Part shown: positions 18,647 to 27,645 of the stretch, piece by piece
Layout of the letters: each line of letters opens with the position of its first letter
Numbering within the stretch: the stretch's first letter is position 1
DNA from: Streptosporangium sp. NBC_01495
Lineage (GTDB): Bacteria > Actinomycetota > Actinomycetes > Streptosporangiales > Streptosporangiaceae
Reading direction: 5' to 3'
NCBI RefSeq assembly: GCF_036250735.1
Contig: NZ_CP109430.1
Coordinates: forward strand, 124,001-188,000
Length of the DNA: 64,000 nt
Position numbers and translations under genes: made by a program
The notes under the pieces: generated by a model
What the model saw: only the letters and a program-made list of their open reading frames with translations
What the model was told of the DNA's origin: nothing
Databases searched by the model: none

Positions 18647-20923
18647 TCAGACCACCGCGCCCGAACCCTCGCGGGCCGGCGCCGGTCCCCTCCGCTTGGG
18701 CCGTGGCGGGGCGCCGGGCCTGCGCTTCTCCAGCACGATGGCGAGCGGCCCCGCGACCAGCGCGGAGGAGAGCGTGCCGACGACGATCCCGATCAGCAGC
18801 GCCACCGCGAAGTCGGTCAGCGAGTCGCCGCCGAGCACCGCCAGCGCGGCCAGGATGAACAGCGCGCCCAGGCCTGTGTTGACCGTACGGGGAACGGTCT
18901 GCAGGATCGCGGTGTTCGTCACCTCGGCGAACGAGGTCTTCGGCCGTGCTCCCCACAGCTCGCGGACCCGGTCGAAGACCACGACCTTGTCGTTGACCGA
19001 GTAGCCGATCACGGTGAGCATCGCGGCCAGGAACACCCCGTCCACCGGCTTGCCCAGCCACGCGAACGCGCCGACCACGATCGCCGCGTCGGCGACCAGG
19101 GCCAGCACCGCCGCCAGCCCGAACGTCCAGCGGAACCGGAAGGCGAGATAGGCGAGCTGCGCGGCGAGCGCGACACCCAGCGCGATCAGCGCGTTGCGGC
19201 GCAGCTCGTCCCCGAGGCTCGGCCCGACGAGCTCGTCGCGCTCCTTGACGACCTGCCCGCCCCCGCTCTCCAGCGCGCTCTCGATCCGCACCACGTCGGC
19301 GGGACTGATCTGACCGGTCCGTACGGAGATGTCCTCGCCGGAGGACTGCACCACCGCGTTGGGGAACCCCGCCCCGCTGACGAGCTCGCGGGCGGCGTCG
19401 GCGGTCATCGGGGTGCTCGTGGAGTACTCCACGAGCCTGCCCCCGGTGAACTCCACGCCGAAGTCGAGCCCCCGCACCGCCACCCCCGCCGCGGAGACGG
19501 CCACCAGCACGCAGGTGACCCAGAAATACACCACGCGGCGGCTCATCAGGTCCGGTTTGCGGGCGTTCAGCCAGGTGCGGACGCGGCCGATGTCGGACAG
19601 GCCGGTCAGCCTGGGCCGCGAGGACACGGCCTGGAGGCTCACCGCCCACTGGGCCAGGACGCGCGTGATGACCATGGCGGTGATCAGCGAGGCGATCACG
19701 CCGATGCTCAGCGTGACGCCGAAACCGCGTACCGGCCCGGACGCCAGGAAGAACAGCAGCCCCCCGGCGAGCAGCGTGGTGATGTTGGAGTCGGCCACCG
19801 CGCTCCACGCGTTGCGGAAGCCCTTCTCCAGCGCGCCCCTGAACTTCGGCTCCGCCGCGTACTCCTCCCGCGCCCGTTCGAAGACCAGCACGTTGGCGTC
19901 GACCGCCATGCCGATCGCCAGGACGAAGCCCGCGAGTCCTGGCAGGGTGAGCGTGGCGCCGAGCCCGACCATCGCCGCGTACGAGATCAGCGCGTAGCAG
20001 GCCAGGGCGAAGGCGGCGATGAGGCCCACCAGCCGGTAGGTCACGACGATGAACAGCGCGGTGAGCGCGATGCCGATGACCGCCGCCTGGGCGCTGGCCG
20101 TGATCGCGGCGGCGCCGAGCGTCGGGCCGACGGTCCGCTGTTCGATGATCTCGACGGGTACCGGCAGCGAGCCGCCCTTGATCAGCAGGGCCAGGTTCGC
20201 GGCCTCCTCCGAGGTGAAGGTGCCGGTGATCTGGGTGGAGCCGCCGGACAGGCCGACGTCGCAGGCCACGTCCTCGTTCACCTGGGGTGAGACGATCACC
20301 TTGGAGTCGAGCACGATGGCGACCCTGCGCTTGGGGTCACCCGCCTGGTTGCAGGCGGCCTGGCCGGTCAGCTTGGCCCACTCCGCGCGTCCCCCGTCGC
20401 GGAAGTCGACGGTGACGAACCAGCCGCTGCCCTGCTGGGCGTCGATCCCCGCCGCGGCGCCGCTGACGCCGTCGCCGGTGAGGGCGGCCGGTCCGACGTG
20501 CAGCGGGGCTCCGCTCTCGTCGGGCAGGATCTGCTCGCCCTTTTTCGGCTGGGTCCCGGCCGTCGGGTCGGGGACGCCGAGGACGGGGTGGAAGGTGAGC
20601 TGCGCGGTCTTGCCGATGACCTCGGCGGCCTTGGTCGGATCCTGCACGCCCGGTAGTTCCACGATGATGCGCCGCTCGCCCGAGCGGGACAGTGGCGCGT
20701 CCGCCACGCCCAGGCCGTCGGCCCGGCGGCGGAGTACCTCAAGGGTGCGGTCGGTGGCCGCGGCGTCGGCCTTGACGGTCGGTGAGTCCCTGGTCTCCAG
20801 TACGAGCTGGGTGCCGCCGCGCAGGTCGAGACCGAGGCGCGGCGACATGGTCAGGGCGATGAACAGCGAGGTGGCGATGACGGCGAGCGCCGCCACCGCG
20901 CGTACCACCGGGGCACGCGACAT
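18647..20923 (-). CDS. secDF: protein translocase subunit SecDF (fused)
   Basis: A 758-residue membrane protein that fuses SecD and SecF, which use the proton gradient to pull secreted proteins through SecYEG. The SecD half has the N-terminal helix, the LGLDLRGGTQLVLE motif, a periplasmic P1 domain and LAIGMAVDANVLVFERAREE. The SecF half has RGLDFGVEFTGGRLVEY and TVIGYSVNDKVVVFDRVRE. SecDF is usually split into two genes in actinobacteria, so this is probably a second, fused paralogue. The ATG at 20923 is chosen because GGAGG lies five bases upstream. The gene stands alone with a small membrane-protein gene upstream. Confidence 0.93.
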   Translation of the reverse strand: MSRAPVVRAVAALAVIATSLFIALTMSPRLGLDLRGGTQLVLETRDSPTVKADAAATDRTLEVLRRRADGLGVADAPLSRSGERRIIVELPGVQDPTKAAEVIGKTAQLTFHPVLGVPDPTAGTQPKKGEQILPDESGAPLHVGPAALTGDGVSGAAAGIDAQQGSGWFVTVDFRDGGRAEWAKLTGQAACNQAGDPKRRVAIVLDSKVIVSPQVNEDVACDVGLSGGSTQITGTFTSEEAANLALLIKGGSLPVPVEIIEQRTVGPTLGAAAITASAQAAVIGIALTALFIVVTYRLVGLIAAFALACYALISYAAMVGLGATLTLPGLAGFVLAIGMAVDANVLVFERAREEYAAEPKFRGALEKGFRNAWSAVADSNITTLLAGGLLFFLASGPVRGFGVTLSIGVIASLITAMVITRVLAQWAVSLQAVSSRPRLTGLSDIGRVRTWLNARKPDLMSRRVVYFWVTCVLVAVSAAGVAVRGLDFGVEFTGGRLVEYSTSTPMTADAARELVSGAGFPNAVVQSSGEDISVRTGQISPADVVRIESALESGGGQVVKERDELVGPSLGDELRRNALIALGVALAAQLAYLAFRFRWTFGLAAVLALVADAAIVVGAFAWLGKPVDGVFLAAMLTVIGYSVNDKVVVFDRVRELWGARPKTSFAEVTNTAILQTVPRTVNTGLGALFILAALAVLGGDSLTDFAVALLIGIVVGTLSSALVAGPLAIVLEKRRPGAPPRPKRRGPAPAREGSGAVV

Positions 20924-21049
20924 GGAAGCCTCCACAGGCTGGGGGAAAGGTTGGTCCTTGGGTATGCCGGAGGGGCCTTCACGGTGGCTCTCAAAGCCGG
21001 GAAGGGCGTTTCCGGGTACGGCGGAAGGCCCGGAGTGGCTTCGGGTGGT

Positions 21050-21436
21050 TCAGCCGGCTGTGGAGGCGGGCGGTGCGCGCCCCGGCCTGACGAGCAGGGC
21101 CGCGAGCGAGCGGGTGTCGTCGTCGCGGGCCGGGCGCGAGGTCCGGCCGGTGGCGGGGGAGAGCCGCCGGAGGTCCGCCGGTGGGGTCGCGAGCGGGTGA
21201 CCGCCCCCGCCCCCCAGGCCGATCCCGGCGGCGGAGAGGCCGGTGACGAGGGCGTTCCTGTGCCCGCCGTCGGAGACCGGGCGAGACAGCCGCTGGTGCT
21301 CGCCGGAGGCCTGGGCGACGGTGGCGTGCCGCAGGAGGACGGCGGCGCCGCCCCCGCCCAGCCCTCCCGAGACGAGCATCGGCAGCAGCAGGGCGAGCAG
21401 CCAGCCGAAGGGCGCGCCGCGCCTCAGCTGTCGCAT
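21050..21436 (-). CDS. small membrane-anchored or secreted protein of unknown function
   Basis: A 128-residue frame with a strong AGGAGGAG ribosome-binding site seven bases before its ATG. The N-terminus has positive residues (MRQLRRGAP) and then a hydrophobic Leu/Gly stretch (FGWLLALLLPMLVSGGLGGGG), like a signal anchor. The remainder is polar and Arg/Pro-rich with no recognised domain. It points toward secDF, 126 bases downstream on the same strand, and might share its transcript. Coding status rests mainly on the start signals. Confidence 0.55.
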   Translation of the reverse strand: MRQLRRGAPFGWLLALLLPMLVSGGLGGGGAAVLLRHATVAQASGEHQRLSRPVSDGGHRNALVTGLSAAGIGLGGGGGHPLATPPADLRRLSPATGRTSRPARDDDTRSLAALLVRPGRAPPASTAG

Positions 21437-21553
21437 GGTCTCCTCCTGGCCGTCCCGTCCACCGTAACGTGCCGGAGGCTTCGTGATCTCGGTGGCGCCG
21501 CGCCAATGTCCGCGTTATCTCATAAACACCCCAAGGGAGGGTAGTGCGGACGC

Positions 21554-23215
21554 ATGCGACTCACCTATACAGCTGATCTGTGGTGGAAGAACGCCGTCGT
21601 CTACTGCCTGGACGTGGAGACCTACAAGGACGGGAACGGTGACGGCATCGGTGACTTCCGGGGCCTCACCCAGCAGATCGACCACCTGGACCGGCTCGGG
21701 GTGACCTGCATCTGGCTGATGCCCTTCTTTCCCAGCCCCAGCCGCGACGACGGCTACGACATCAGCGACTTCTACTCGGTCGACCCCCGCCTGGGCACCC
21801 TCGGCGACTTCGTGGAGTTCATGCGCACCGCCAGGGACCGGGGCATGCGGGTGATCGCCGACCTGGTGGTCAACCACACCTCCGACGAGCACCCCTGGTT
21901 CAAGGAGGCCCGCTCCAGCCGCGACTCTCCCAAGCGCGACTGGTACGTCTGGCAGGACGAGCCCGGCCCCGTCGACCCCAAGGCGATCGTCTTCCCCGAC
22001 AAGGAGGACAGCCTCTGGGAGCTGGACAAGAAGACCGGCCAGTACTACTACCACAGCTTCTACAGGTTCCAGCCCGACCTGAACACGGCGAACCCGCAGG
22101 TCCGCGACGAGATCGCGCGCATCCTCGGCTTCTGGATGGAGCTCGGCCTGTCCGGCTTCCGGGTGGACGCGGTGCCGTTCCTGATCGAGGGCATCGGCGG
22201 CGACCCGCACGAGTTCCTCGCCGACCTGCGCGCCTTCATGAACCGCCGCGACGGCACCTCGATCCTGCTGGGCGAGGTCAACCTGCCGTACCCGGACCTG
22301 ATGAGGTTCTTCGGTGACGCGGGGAACGGCGACGAGGTCACCATGTGCTTCGACTTCATCGCGATGCAGCGCTTCCACCTGTCGATGGCCCGGCAGAACC
22401 CCGAAGCCCTCGCCGAGGCCCTGCGCGACCGGCCGGAGCCGCCCGACGACTCCCAGTGGGCGATGTTCGTCCGCAACCACGACGAGCTGACCCTGGACAA
22501 GCTCACCGAGGCGCAGAAGCACGAGGTCTTCGACGCCTTCGGCCCCGACAAGAACATGCAGGTGTACGACCGGGGCCTGCGCCGCCGCCTCCCCCCGATG
22601 CTCGGCGGCGACATGCGGCGGCTCAAGCTGGCCTACAGCGTGCTGTTCTCCCTGCCGGGCACGCCGGTGCTCTTCTACGGCGAGGAGATCGGCCTCGGCG
22701 AGAACCTGAAGGCCGAGGGCCGGATGGCGGTCCGGGTCCCGATGCAGTGGTCGGCCAAGGGCGGCTTCTCGCCCGATCCGAAGACCGATGTCCCCTCACC
22801 TGCCGGCAGGTACGGGCCGCGCAACGTCAACGTCGAAGACCAGCGCCGCGACCCCGACTCGCTGCTTCGGTGGATCATGCTCCTGGTCGAGCGCTACCGG
22901 GAGTCGCCCGAGCTGGCCTGGGGCGCGTACGAGATCCTGGACGCCGGTGACGTGGCCGTGCTGGCCCACCGGGCCGACGCCGAGGGCGGCACCGTGGTCG
23001 CCGTCCACAACTTCGCCGACCGCGAGGCGAAGGTGGATCTCGTGCTCGAGAAGCTCGACCACTGCGAGACGCTGGTCGACCTGCTGGTGGACGGCACCCT
23101 CGACCTGCCCTCCGACGGCCGGGTGAGGTTCACGCTGGAGCCGTACGGCACCCGCTGGCTCCGTGCCTCCGTCCCCGACGCGGCACCGGAGGAGACCTCG
23201 GCCAAGAGCGGGTGA
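21554..23215 (+). CDS. GH13 alpha-glucan enzyme, trehalose-synthase-like
   Basis: This 553-residue glycoside hydrolase family 13 protein resembles trehalose synthase (maltose alpha-D-glucosyltransferase). It has a (beta/alpha)8 barrel with the four conserved regions: VIADLVVNHTSDEHPWF, nucleophile Asp205 in GFRVDAVPF, acid/base Glu241 in LLGEVNLPY and Asp310 in VRNHDEL. A C-terminal all-beta domain follows. Like TreS it begins with WWKNAVVYCLDVETYKDGNG. A typical TreS runs to about 570-600 residues. Other glycogen/maltose genes are absent nearby, so the physiological substrate is uncertain. A cytosolic location is likely because there is no signal peptide. Confidence 0.85.
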   Translation: MRLTYTADLWWKNAVVYCLDVETYKDGNGDGIGDFRGLTQQIDHLDRLGVTCIWLMPFFPSPSRDDGYDISDFYSVDPRLGTLGDFVEFMRTARDRGMRVIADLVVNHTSDEHPWFKEARSSRDSPKRDWYVWQDEPGPVDPKAIVFPDKEDSLWELDKKTGQYYYHSFYRFQPDLNTANPQVRDEIARILGFWMELGLSGFRVDAVPFLIEGIGGDPHEFLADLRAFMNRRDGTSILLGEVNLPYPDLMRFFGDAGNGDEVTMCFDFIAMQRFHLSMARQNPEALAEALRDRPEPPDDSQWAMFVRNHDELTLDKLTEAQKHEVFDAFGPDKNMQVYDRGLRRRLPPMLGGDMRRLKLAYSVLFSLPGTPVLFYGEEIGLGENLKAEGRMAVRVPMQWSAKGGFSPDPKTDVPSPAGRYGPRNVNVEDQRRDPDSLLRWIMLLVERYRESPELAWGAYEILDAGDVAVLAHRADAEGGTVVAVHNFADREAKVDLVLEKLDHCETLVDLLVDGTLDLPSDGRVRFTLEPYGTRWLRASVPDAAPEETSAKSG

Positions 23216-23300
23216 CCCGACCCGGAGATCACCCCGGCTCCGAACGGCCCGGCCGAGGCAGGGAAGCCCGCCGGAGCCAAGGGGCTGGGGCCGACCGGGA

Positions 23301-23717
23301 CTAAGGGGCGTCCTGGGGATCGGCGGGCTCTCCCAGCTCGGTGAAGAGCGTGAGCTGTAGCCCGGCCGGACCCTCAAGGCGGGAGTTGAGCGAGTTCCAC
23401 GGGGTCCGGACGGGTTCGGCGATCACCGTTGCCCCGGCCCCGGCCAGCTCGGCGGTGACGGCCGCCGAGTCGTCCACCTCGAACGCCACCCGGATGTGCC
23501 CGGCCACCCTCCGCCCCACCTCGACCCGGTCGATGAACTCCGCCTGCGACGGGTCGGCGATCTCCAGGGTGGCCCGGCCCGCCTCCAGGATCGTCACCCG
23601 GCCGTCGGGCGAGGAGTACGCGGCCCGCTCGGGCAGCCCGAGCACGTCGCGGTAGAAGCGCAGCGCCTCGTCGTAGTCGGCGGCGGTGACGACCAGGCGC
23701 AACTCTCGAACGGTCAT
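23301..23717 (-). CDS. VOC/glyoxalase-fold protein
   Basis: A 138-residue vicinal-oxygen-chelate protein with two beta-alpha-beta-beta-beta modules. Typical segments are LRLVVTAADYDEALRFYRDVLGLPE and, near the end, PWNSLNSRLEGPAGLQLTLF. Metal-ligand positions are only partly conserved, so it could be a bleomycin-binding or dioxygenase-like variant. The ATG at 23717 follows GGGAG by six bases. It is convergent with the trehalose-synthase-like gene and otherwise isolated. Confidence 0.85.
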   Translation of the reverse strand: MTVRELRLVVTAADYDEALRFYRDVLGLPERAAYSSPDGRVTILEAGRATLEIADPSQAEFIDRVEVGRRVAGHIRVAFEVDDSAAVTAELAGAGATVIAEPVRTPWNSLNSRLEGPAGLQLTLFTELGEPADPQDAP

Positions 23718-23918
23718 GACGGCTCCCAAGGCGATCGCGGATGTCCCGACCACGACAGCACGACCACCCGCCTCCGGCATTCCCTGCCATTCGGGGTGTC
23801 CTCCGGCCGCCTCACCCGTCCTCGCACCGATGAACGGCGTCGTACCTCCTCCGGACCCCACCGCGCCTTCGACTTTCACCCGACACGGCCCCGTATCGAT
23901 GAACCGCCAGGACGAAGC

Positions 23919-24032
23919 GTGTTGGATGTTCAGCACACCGATCAGATCGTGGACGAGGAGGTGGCCGAGGTCACGACCGTCGTCACACCCGAGCGCCACC
24001 TGATCGTCGAGACCCGGTTCCCGCTCGCCTGA
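23919..24032 (+). CDS. candidate 37-residue ORF upstream of the PLP decarboxylase
   Basis: A GTG-initiated frame encodes a short acidic peptide (LDVQHTDQIVDEEVAEV, ending in VETRFPLA). Third positions are almost all G or C over its second half, as in real genes here. It ends 32 bases before the decarboxylase start and would be co-transcribed with it. No ribosome-binding site is evident, so it may be a leader peptide, a small subunit or the remnant of a longer gene. Confidence 0.35.
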   Translation: MLDVQHTDQIVDEEVAEVTTVVTPERHLIVETRFPLA

Positions 24033-24064
24033 CGTCCTGTACCGCCACGATTGGAGAGAACGCA

Positions 24065-25156
24065 GTGACAGCCACAGTCGCGGCGCAGCCGCAGACCTCG
24101 GAGTCGTTCCTGGCCGGGCCGCTGCCCGCATACGTCTACGACCTGGTCGAACTCGACGCCCACGTCAAGGCCATCCGCGCCGCGCTGGGAGACGTCGAGC
24201 TGTACTACGCGGTGAAGGCCAACCCCGACCCGAAGCTGATGCGGATGCTCGCCCCGTACGTCGACGGCTTCGAGGTCGCCTCGGGAGGCGAGCTCGCGCA
24301 CGTGCGGGAACACTTCCCGGACACGCCGGTCGCGCTGGGCGGGCCGGGCAAGACGGACGCCGAGCTGTTCGGCGACGTGACCCGGCTGCACGTCGAGAGC
24401 CCCGGCGAGCTGCGCCGCCTGCTCGCGTCCGGCCGCTCGGCGGACGTGCTGCTGCGGGTCAACCTGGACATCCCGATCGAGGGGGCCTCGCTGGCGATGG
24501 GCGGCGGTGCCACGCCGTTCGGGATGGACCCCGCCGGGATCGCCGAATGCGTCGCCCTGCTGGAGCCCCAGGGGGCCGTACGGCTGCGCGGGATCCACGC
24601 CCACCTGGCCAGCGGGCTCGACGCGAGCCGGATGCTGGAGCTGGCGGCGGCCGTCCTGGACTACGCGCGGACGCTGGGGGTGGCCGAGATCAACCTCGGC
24701 GGCGGCATGGCCGTCTCCTACGCCGACCCCGACGACCGGTTCGACTGGCCGGCCTACGGCAGGGGCCTGGCCGCGCTCCGTCGCCCCGGCGAGACGCTCC
24801 GGATCGAACCGGGACGCTCGCTGACCGTCTACTGCGGGAGATACGTGACGCGCGTCATCGACGTCAAGCGCGTGCACGGCGAGCTGTTCGCGGTGGTGGC
24901 GGGCGGGACCCACCACATCCGCACCCCCGCCACCAAGGGCCACGACCAGCCCCTGGTCATGACGGAGGCCGGTGAGCCGATCACGATCGTCGGCCAGCTC
25001 TGCACTCCCAAGGACATCCTGGCCCGCCGGGTCCCCGTCGCCCTCAAGCCCGGTGACCTGGTGGAGTTCACGATGGCGGGCGCCTACGCCTGGAACATCT
25101 CCCACCACGACTTCCTGATGCACCCGAAGCCGAGCTTCCACTACCTGAGCCGATAG
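24065..25156 (+). CDS. fold-type III PLP-dependent decarboxylase (ornithine/diaminopimelate decarboxylase family)
   Basis: The 363-residue enzyme has the alanine-racemase-fold N-terminal barrel, with the PLP lysine at Lys51 in YYAVKANPDPKL, the His/Gly-rich HAHLASG and GGGMAVSY, and IEPGRSLTVYCG for phosphate binding. The C-terminal beta domain carries the conserved Cys in GQLCTPKD. It is shorter than DapC/LysA (about 420) and resembles the SbnH-like group found in siderophore and diamine pathways, which decarboxylates an amino-acid conjugate. No siderophore synthetase is visible nearby. The GTG start follows GGAGAG at good spacing. Confidence 0.88.
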   Translation: MTATVAAQPQTSESFLAGPLPAYVYDLVELDAHVKAIRAALGDVELYYAVKANPDPKLMRMLAPYVDGFEVASGGELAHVREHFPDTPVALGGPGKTDAELFGDVTRLHVESPGELRRLLASGRSADVLLRVNLDIPIEGASLAMGGGATPFGMDPAGIAECVALLEPQGAVRLRGIHAHLASGLDASRMLELAAAVLDYARTLGVAEINLGGGMAVSYADPDDRFDWPAYGRGLAALRRPGETLRIEPGRSLTVYCGRYVTRVIDVKRVHGELFAVVAGGTHHIRTPATKGHDQPLVMTEAGEPITIVGQLCTPKDILARRVPVALKPGDLVEFTMAGAYAWNISHHDFLMHPKPSFHYLSR

Positions 25157-25356
25157 GAGCCGGCGGACGCCGAGCCGGGAAAGGCGCAGAGCCGGAGAAG
25201 GACCCGAGCCGGGCAACCGGAGAGAGGCGCCGAGCCGGGAAAGCCTCCGGCGGGCTCCGACCCGGGTACGAGGACTCCCTCCGGTACGCATATGCTGCGC
25301 ATCGTCGTTTTCATGTGTCAGGCAGTGTCCCAAGCGTCCAGAGGGAGAAGCTCACC

Positions 25357-25449
25357 GTGTACAAGGAGTTCGCGATCGAGGCCGTGGTCTGGCTGATCCC
25401 CGTCGTAGTGCTGCTCGGGCTCGCTTTCATGATCACTGCCCCCCAGTAG
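25357..25449 (+). CDS. 30-residue single-pass membrane peptide
   Basis: A GTG start preceded by GAGGGAGAAG encodes a 30-residue peptide with a charged N-terminus (YKEFAIE) and one hydrophobic helix (VVWLIPVVVLLGLAFMI), ending in TAPQ. Its strong start signal and textbook membrane-helix pattern support it as real. It ends 18 bases before the stop of the convergent ion-channel gene. It may be a small regulator of a membrane complex; I do not recognise the family. Confidence 0.55.
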   Translation: MYKEFAIEAVVWLIPVVVLLGLAFMITAPQ

Positions 25450-25467
25450 GGCCCTCGCCCCGGCGGG

Positions 25468-27333
25468 TCAGCGCTCGGCCAGGACGATCACCGAGTCGCC
25501 GGTGCCGAGGCGCAGGGGCCGTGATTTGTCCGGGTTGAGGACAACGCCGAAGTGGGGGGCCTCGTTCACGCGGTCCGCCAGGCGGTAGCCGATCGCGGTC
25601 TCCCCACGGCGCCGGGCCGACTCGATCACCGAGGCGAAGTCGACCGGCGCCCCCGGGCGGACGTACCGCTCGGCCGGGCGCGGGTAGATCTCCGAGCCCC
25701 CCGAGTCGAAGAGCCGGCCGAACACCTCGGCCAGATGCCGGTTCTCGGCGAGCTGGGCCAGCAGCAGGCCGATCACCGTGTCGCTGATCACGATGTCGTC
25801 GGCCTTGGTGACCTCGGCCAGGCTCCGGTTGTTCTCGTCGTGCATCTCGCTGACGATGGAGTAGCGCTCGCCGAGTGAGGACTGCATGTCGCGCAGCTGG
25901 AGCAGGGTCATCAGCGTGCGCGTGTCGGCGTGGCCGGGGCTGTAGCGGTCGTCGGAGAGCACGATCACGTGCTGGTAGAGGCCCAGGCCGAGCGACTCCA
26001 GCGCGTAGCGGTCGGAGGTGTCGCACTCCTTGATGTTGACCGTGAGGTTGGACAGAGCCTCGGAGTCGACCGCCGCGCCGGGGTGGTCGGAGGCGATGTC
26101 CAGGACCGAGCCCGGCGCGACGTAGCCGTTGAGATAGCGGATGATCCGGCGGCCCCGGCCGTTCCAGTTGAGGACCAGGGTGCGCTCGGGGCCCGGCCTG
26201 GTGTGCTCGACCAGGACGATCGACTCCTCGCGGGCCGAGGGCATGCCGGCGGCCAGGTGGATCATCGAGTCGTCGTGGGCGATCACGATGATCTCGTCGG
26301 AGGCGGAGATCACGGTGTCCATGGGCGGGTTCAGCATGGCCGCGCCGGCCCGGCGCAGCCCGATCACCGTGGCGGTCTGGTACGCCGGGAGCACCTCGCC
26401 GTACGTCATGCCGGTGAAGTCGGGGTCGGAGCGAAGGTAGATCTCCCCGTCGCTGAAGTTGAGCAGGTCCATGCAGACCACGGACATGCCCGACTGCCGC
26501 GACGACTGCACGATGAGCCGGGCGGCGGTGTCGTCGGAGTCGACGAGGTGAACCTCCTGGCCGCCGGCGAGACGCGCGGCGGCCATGTTGGAGCTCTCGG
26601 CGATGGCGGCCACCACCGGTGGGTGGGTGTCCGGCCGTTTGGCCAGGGCGAGCAGCGTCTTGATGACGTGCGCGTCGGGGTCCTCGCCCTGCGGGGAGAG
26701 GACGACCACCGAGCGGGCCCCGGCCAGGTTCATCAGGTCGAGGTCGGTCGGTTCGGTGGGCCGCCCGGTCCGGCAGACCAGCCTGGTCCTGCCGGTCTCG
26801 CCCGCGAACTGCCGGATCTCGTCCTCCATCGCGATCTTGTCCTTGTCGGCGAGGATCGCGATGACCGATCTGCGGTCGCTCGCGTGCGCCTGGACCAGCT
26901 CGCTGACGATCGTGAAGACCTGCTCCGACCAGCCCAGGACCACGATGTGGCCGGTCTCGATGATCCGGGACCTGCCCTTGCGCAGCTCCTCGAACCTGCT
27001 CTTGAGATCGTTGGAGAGGACGCCGACCAGGGCGCTGACGATGAAGAGCCCGCCCAGCGACGCGGCGAACATCAGGGCGATGAACGGCGCGCTGCCGGTG
27101 TCACTGGCCACCTTCCCCGGGCTCAGCGCGCGCATCAGCGTCATCCACAGCATGCCGGGGGCGCCGTTGTGCTTCGCGGCCTCGTCCGGGGTGAGCCACA
27201 GGCCCAGCGCCGTGACCAGCAGGATCAGGCCGAGAGAGATGAGGGCGAGCCATCCGATCAGCGCCGTTGTACCCCGTGACATCGTGTTGTCGAACCAGTA
27301 GCGCAGGCGTTCTCGGAACGTCGCCCTCGGCAC
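25468..27333 (-). CDS. CASTOR/POLLUX-like ion channel with RCK/TrkA-N-type domains
   Basis: A 621-residue membrane protein. The N-terminus has two or three transmembrane helices (ALIGWLALISLGLILLVTAL and LGGLFIVSALVGVLSNDLK) around a pore-like segment. Long cytosolic NAD-binding-type domains follow, each starting with a Rossmann strand (IETGHIVVLGWSEQVFTIVS and later ERTLVLNWNGRGRRII). The spacing matches the bacterial relatives of the plant CASTOR/POLLUX channels, which pass potassium or calcium. The GTG at 27333 has GGAGG at ideal spacing. It is divergent from the IclR regulator at 27644. Confidence 0.88.
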   Translation of the reverse strand: MPRATFRERLRYWFDNTMSRGTTALIGWLALISLGLILLVTALGLWLTPDEAAKHNGAPGMLWMTLMRALSPGKVASDTGSAPFIALMFAASLGGLFIVSALVGVLSNDLKSRFEELRKGRSRIIETGHIVVLGWSEQVFTIVSELVQAHASDRRSVIAILADKDKIAMEDEIRQFAGETGRTRLVCRTGRPTEPTDLDLMNLAGARSVVVLSPQGEDPDAHVIKTLLALAKRPDTHPPVVAAIAESSNMAAARLAGGQEVHLVDSDDTAARLIVQSSRQSGMSVVCMDLLNFSDGEIYLRSDPDFTGMTYGEVLPAYQTATVIGLRRAGAAMLNPPMDTVISASDEIIVIAHDDSMIHLAAGMPSAREESIVLVEHTRPGPERTLVLNWNGRGRRIIRYLNGYVAPGSVLDIASDHPGAAVDSEALSNLTVNIKECDTSDRYALESLGLGLYQHVIVLSDDRYSPGHADTRTLMTLLQLRDMQSSLGERYSIVSEMHDENNRSLAEVTKADDIVISDTVIGLLLAQLAENRHLAEVFGRLFDSGGSEIYPRPAERYVRPGAPVDFASVIESARRRGETAIGYRLADRVNEAPHFGVVLNPDKSRPLRLGTGDSVIVLAER

Positions 27334-27570
27334 AGAATTCCTCCCCGTCGGTAAAGCAGAGTCAACAAGTGTACAAAAACTACAGGTCGCCGAAGGGAAG
27401 GTCGGGTGGACGGGATCGCGTCCGGCGGAGGGGAGCCCGCAGGGCCGGCCCGGACGATGGCACACGCTCTGGTGGGACATATGTCTGATTGTGGCGCTTT
27501 GTCATTGTTTATAGCTACAAGTCCGACTGTGCCTACCTAACTCGGTACGGGAGGTATTTGTGCGCGAGGG

Positions 27571-27599
27571 TTGACAGGGGTTATCGCCAATGTAACTAT
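27571..27599 (+). promoter_or_regulatory. candidate sigma-70-type promoter for the IclR gene
   Basis: A perfect TTGACA at 27571 is followed after 17 bases by AACTAT with a TG one base upstream (extended -10). It lies in an A/T-rich island, 45 bases before the IclR start codon. Confidence 0.55.
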
Positions 27600-27628
27600 C
27601 GCAAAATCTTACAAATATCTGAAAATAG

Positions 27629-27645
27629 ATTCGAGTAACTCGAAT
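27629..27645. promoter_or_regulatory. palindromic operator overlapping the IclR start codon
   Basis: A perfect palindrome ATTCGAG-TAA-CTCGAAT of seven-base arms ends on the first two bases of the ATG at 27644. Its size and position suit autorepression by an IclR dimer. Confidence 0.55.

Noticed and set aside
18353..20290. A 645-residue + strand frame over secDF
   Set aside because: It is antisense to SecDF and has a His/Arg/Gly composition typical of mirror frames.
25930..27279. A 449-residue + strand frame over the ion-channel gene
   Set aside because: Antisense to a recognised protein and without motifs.
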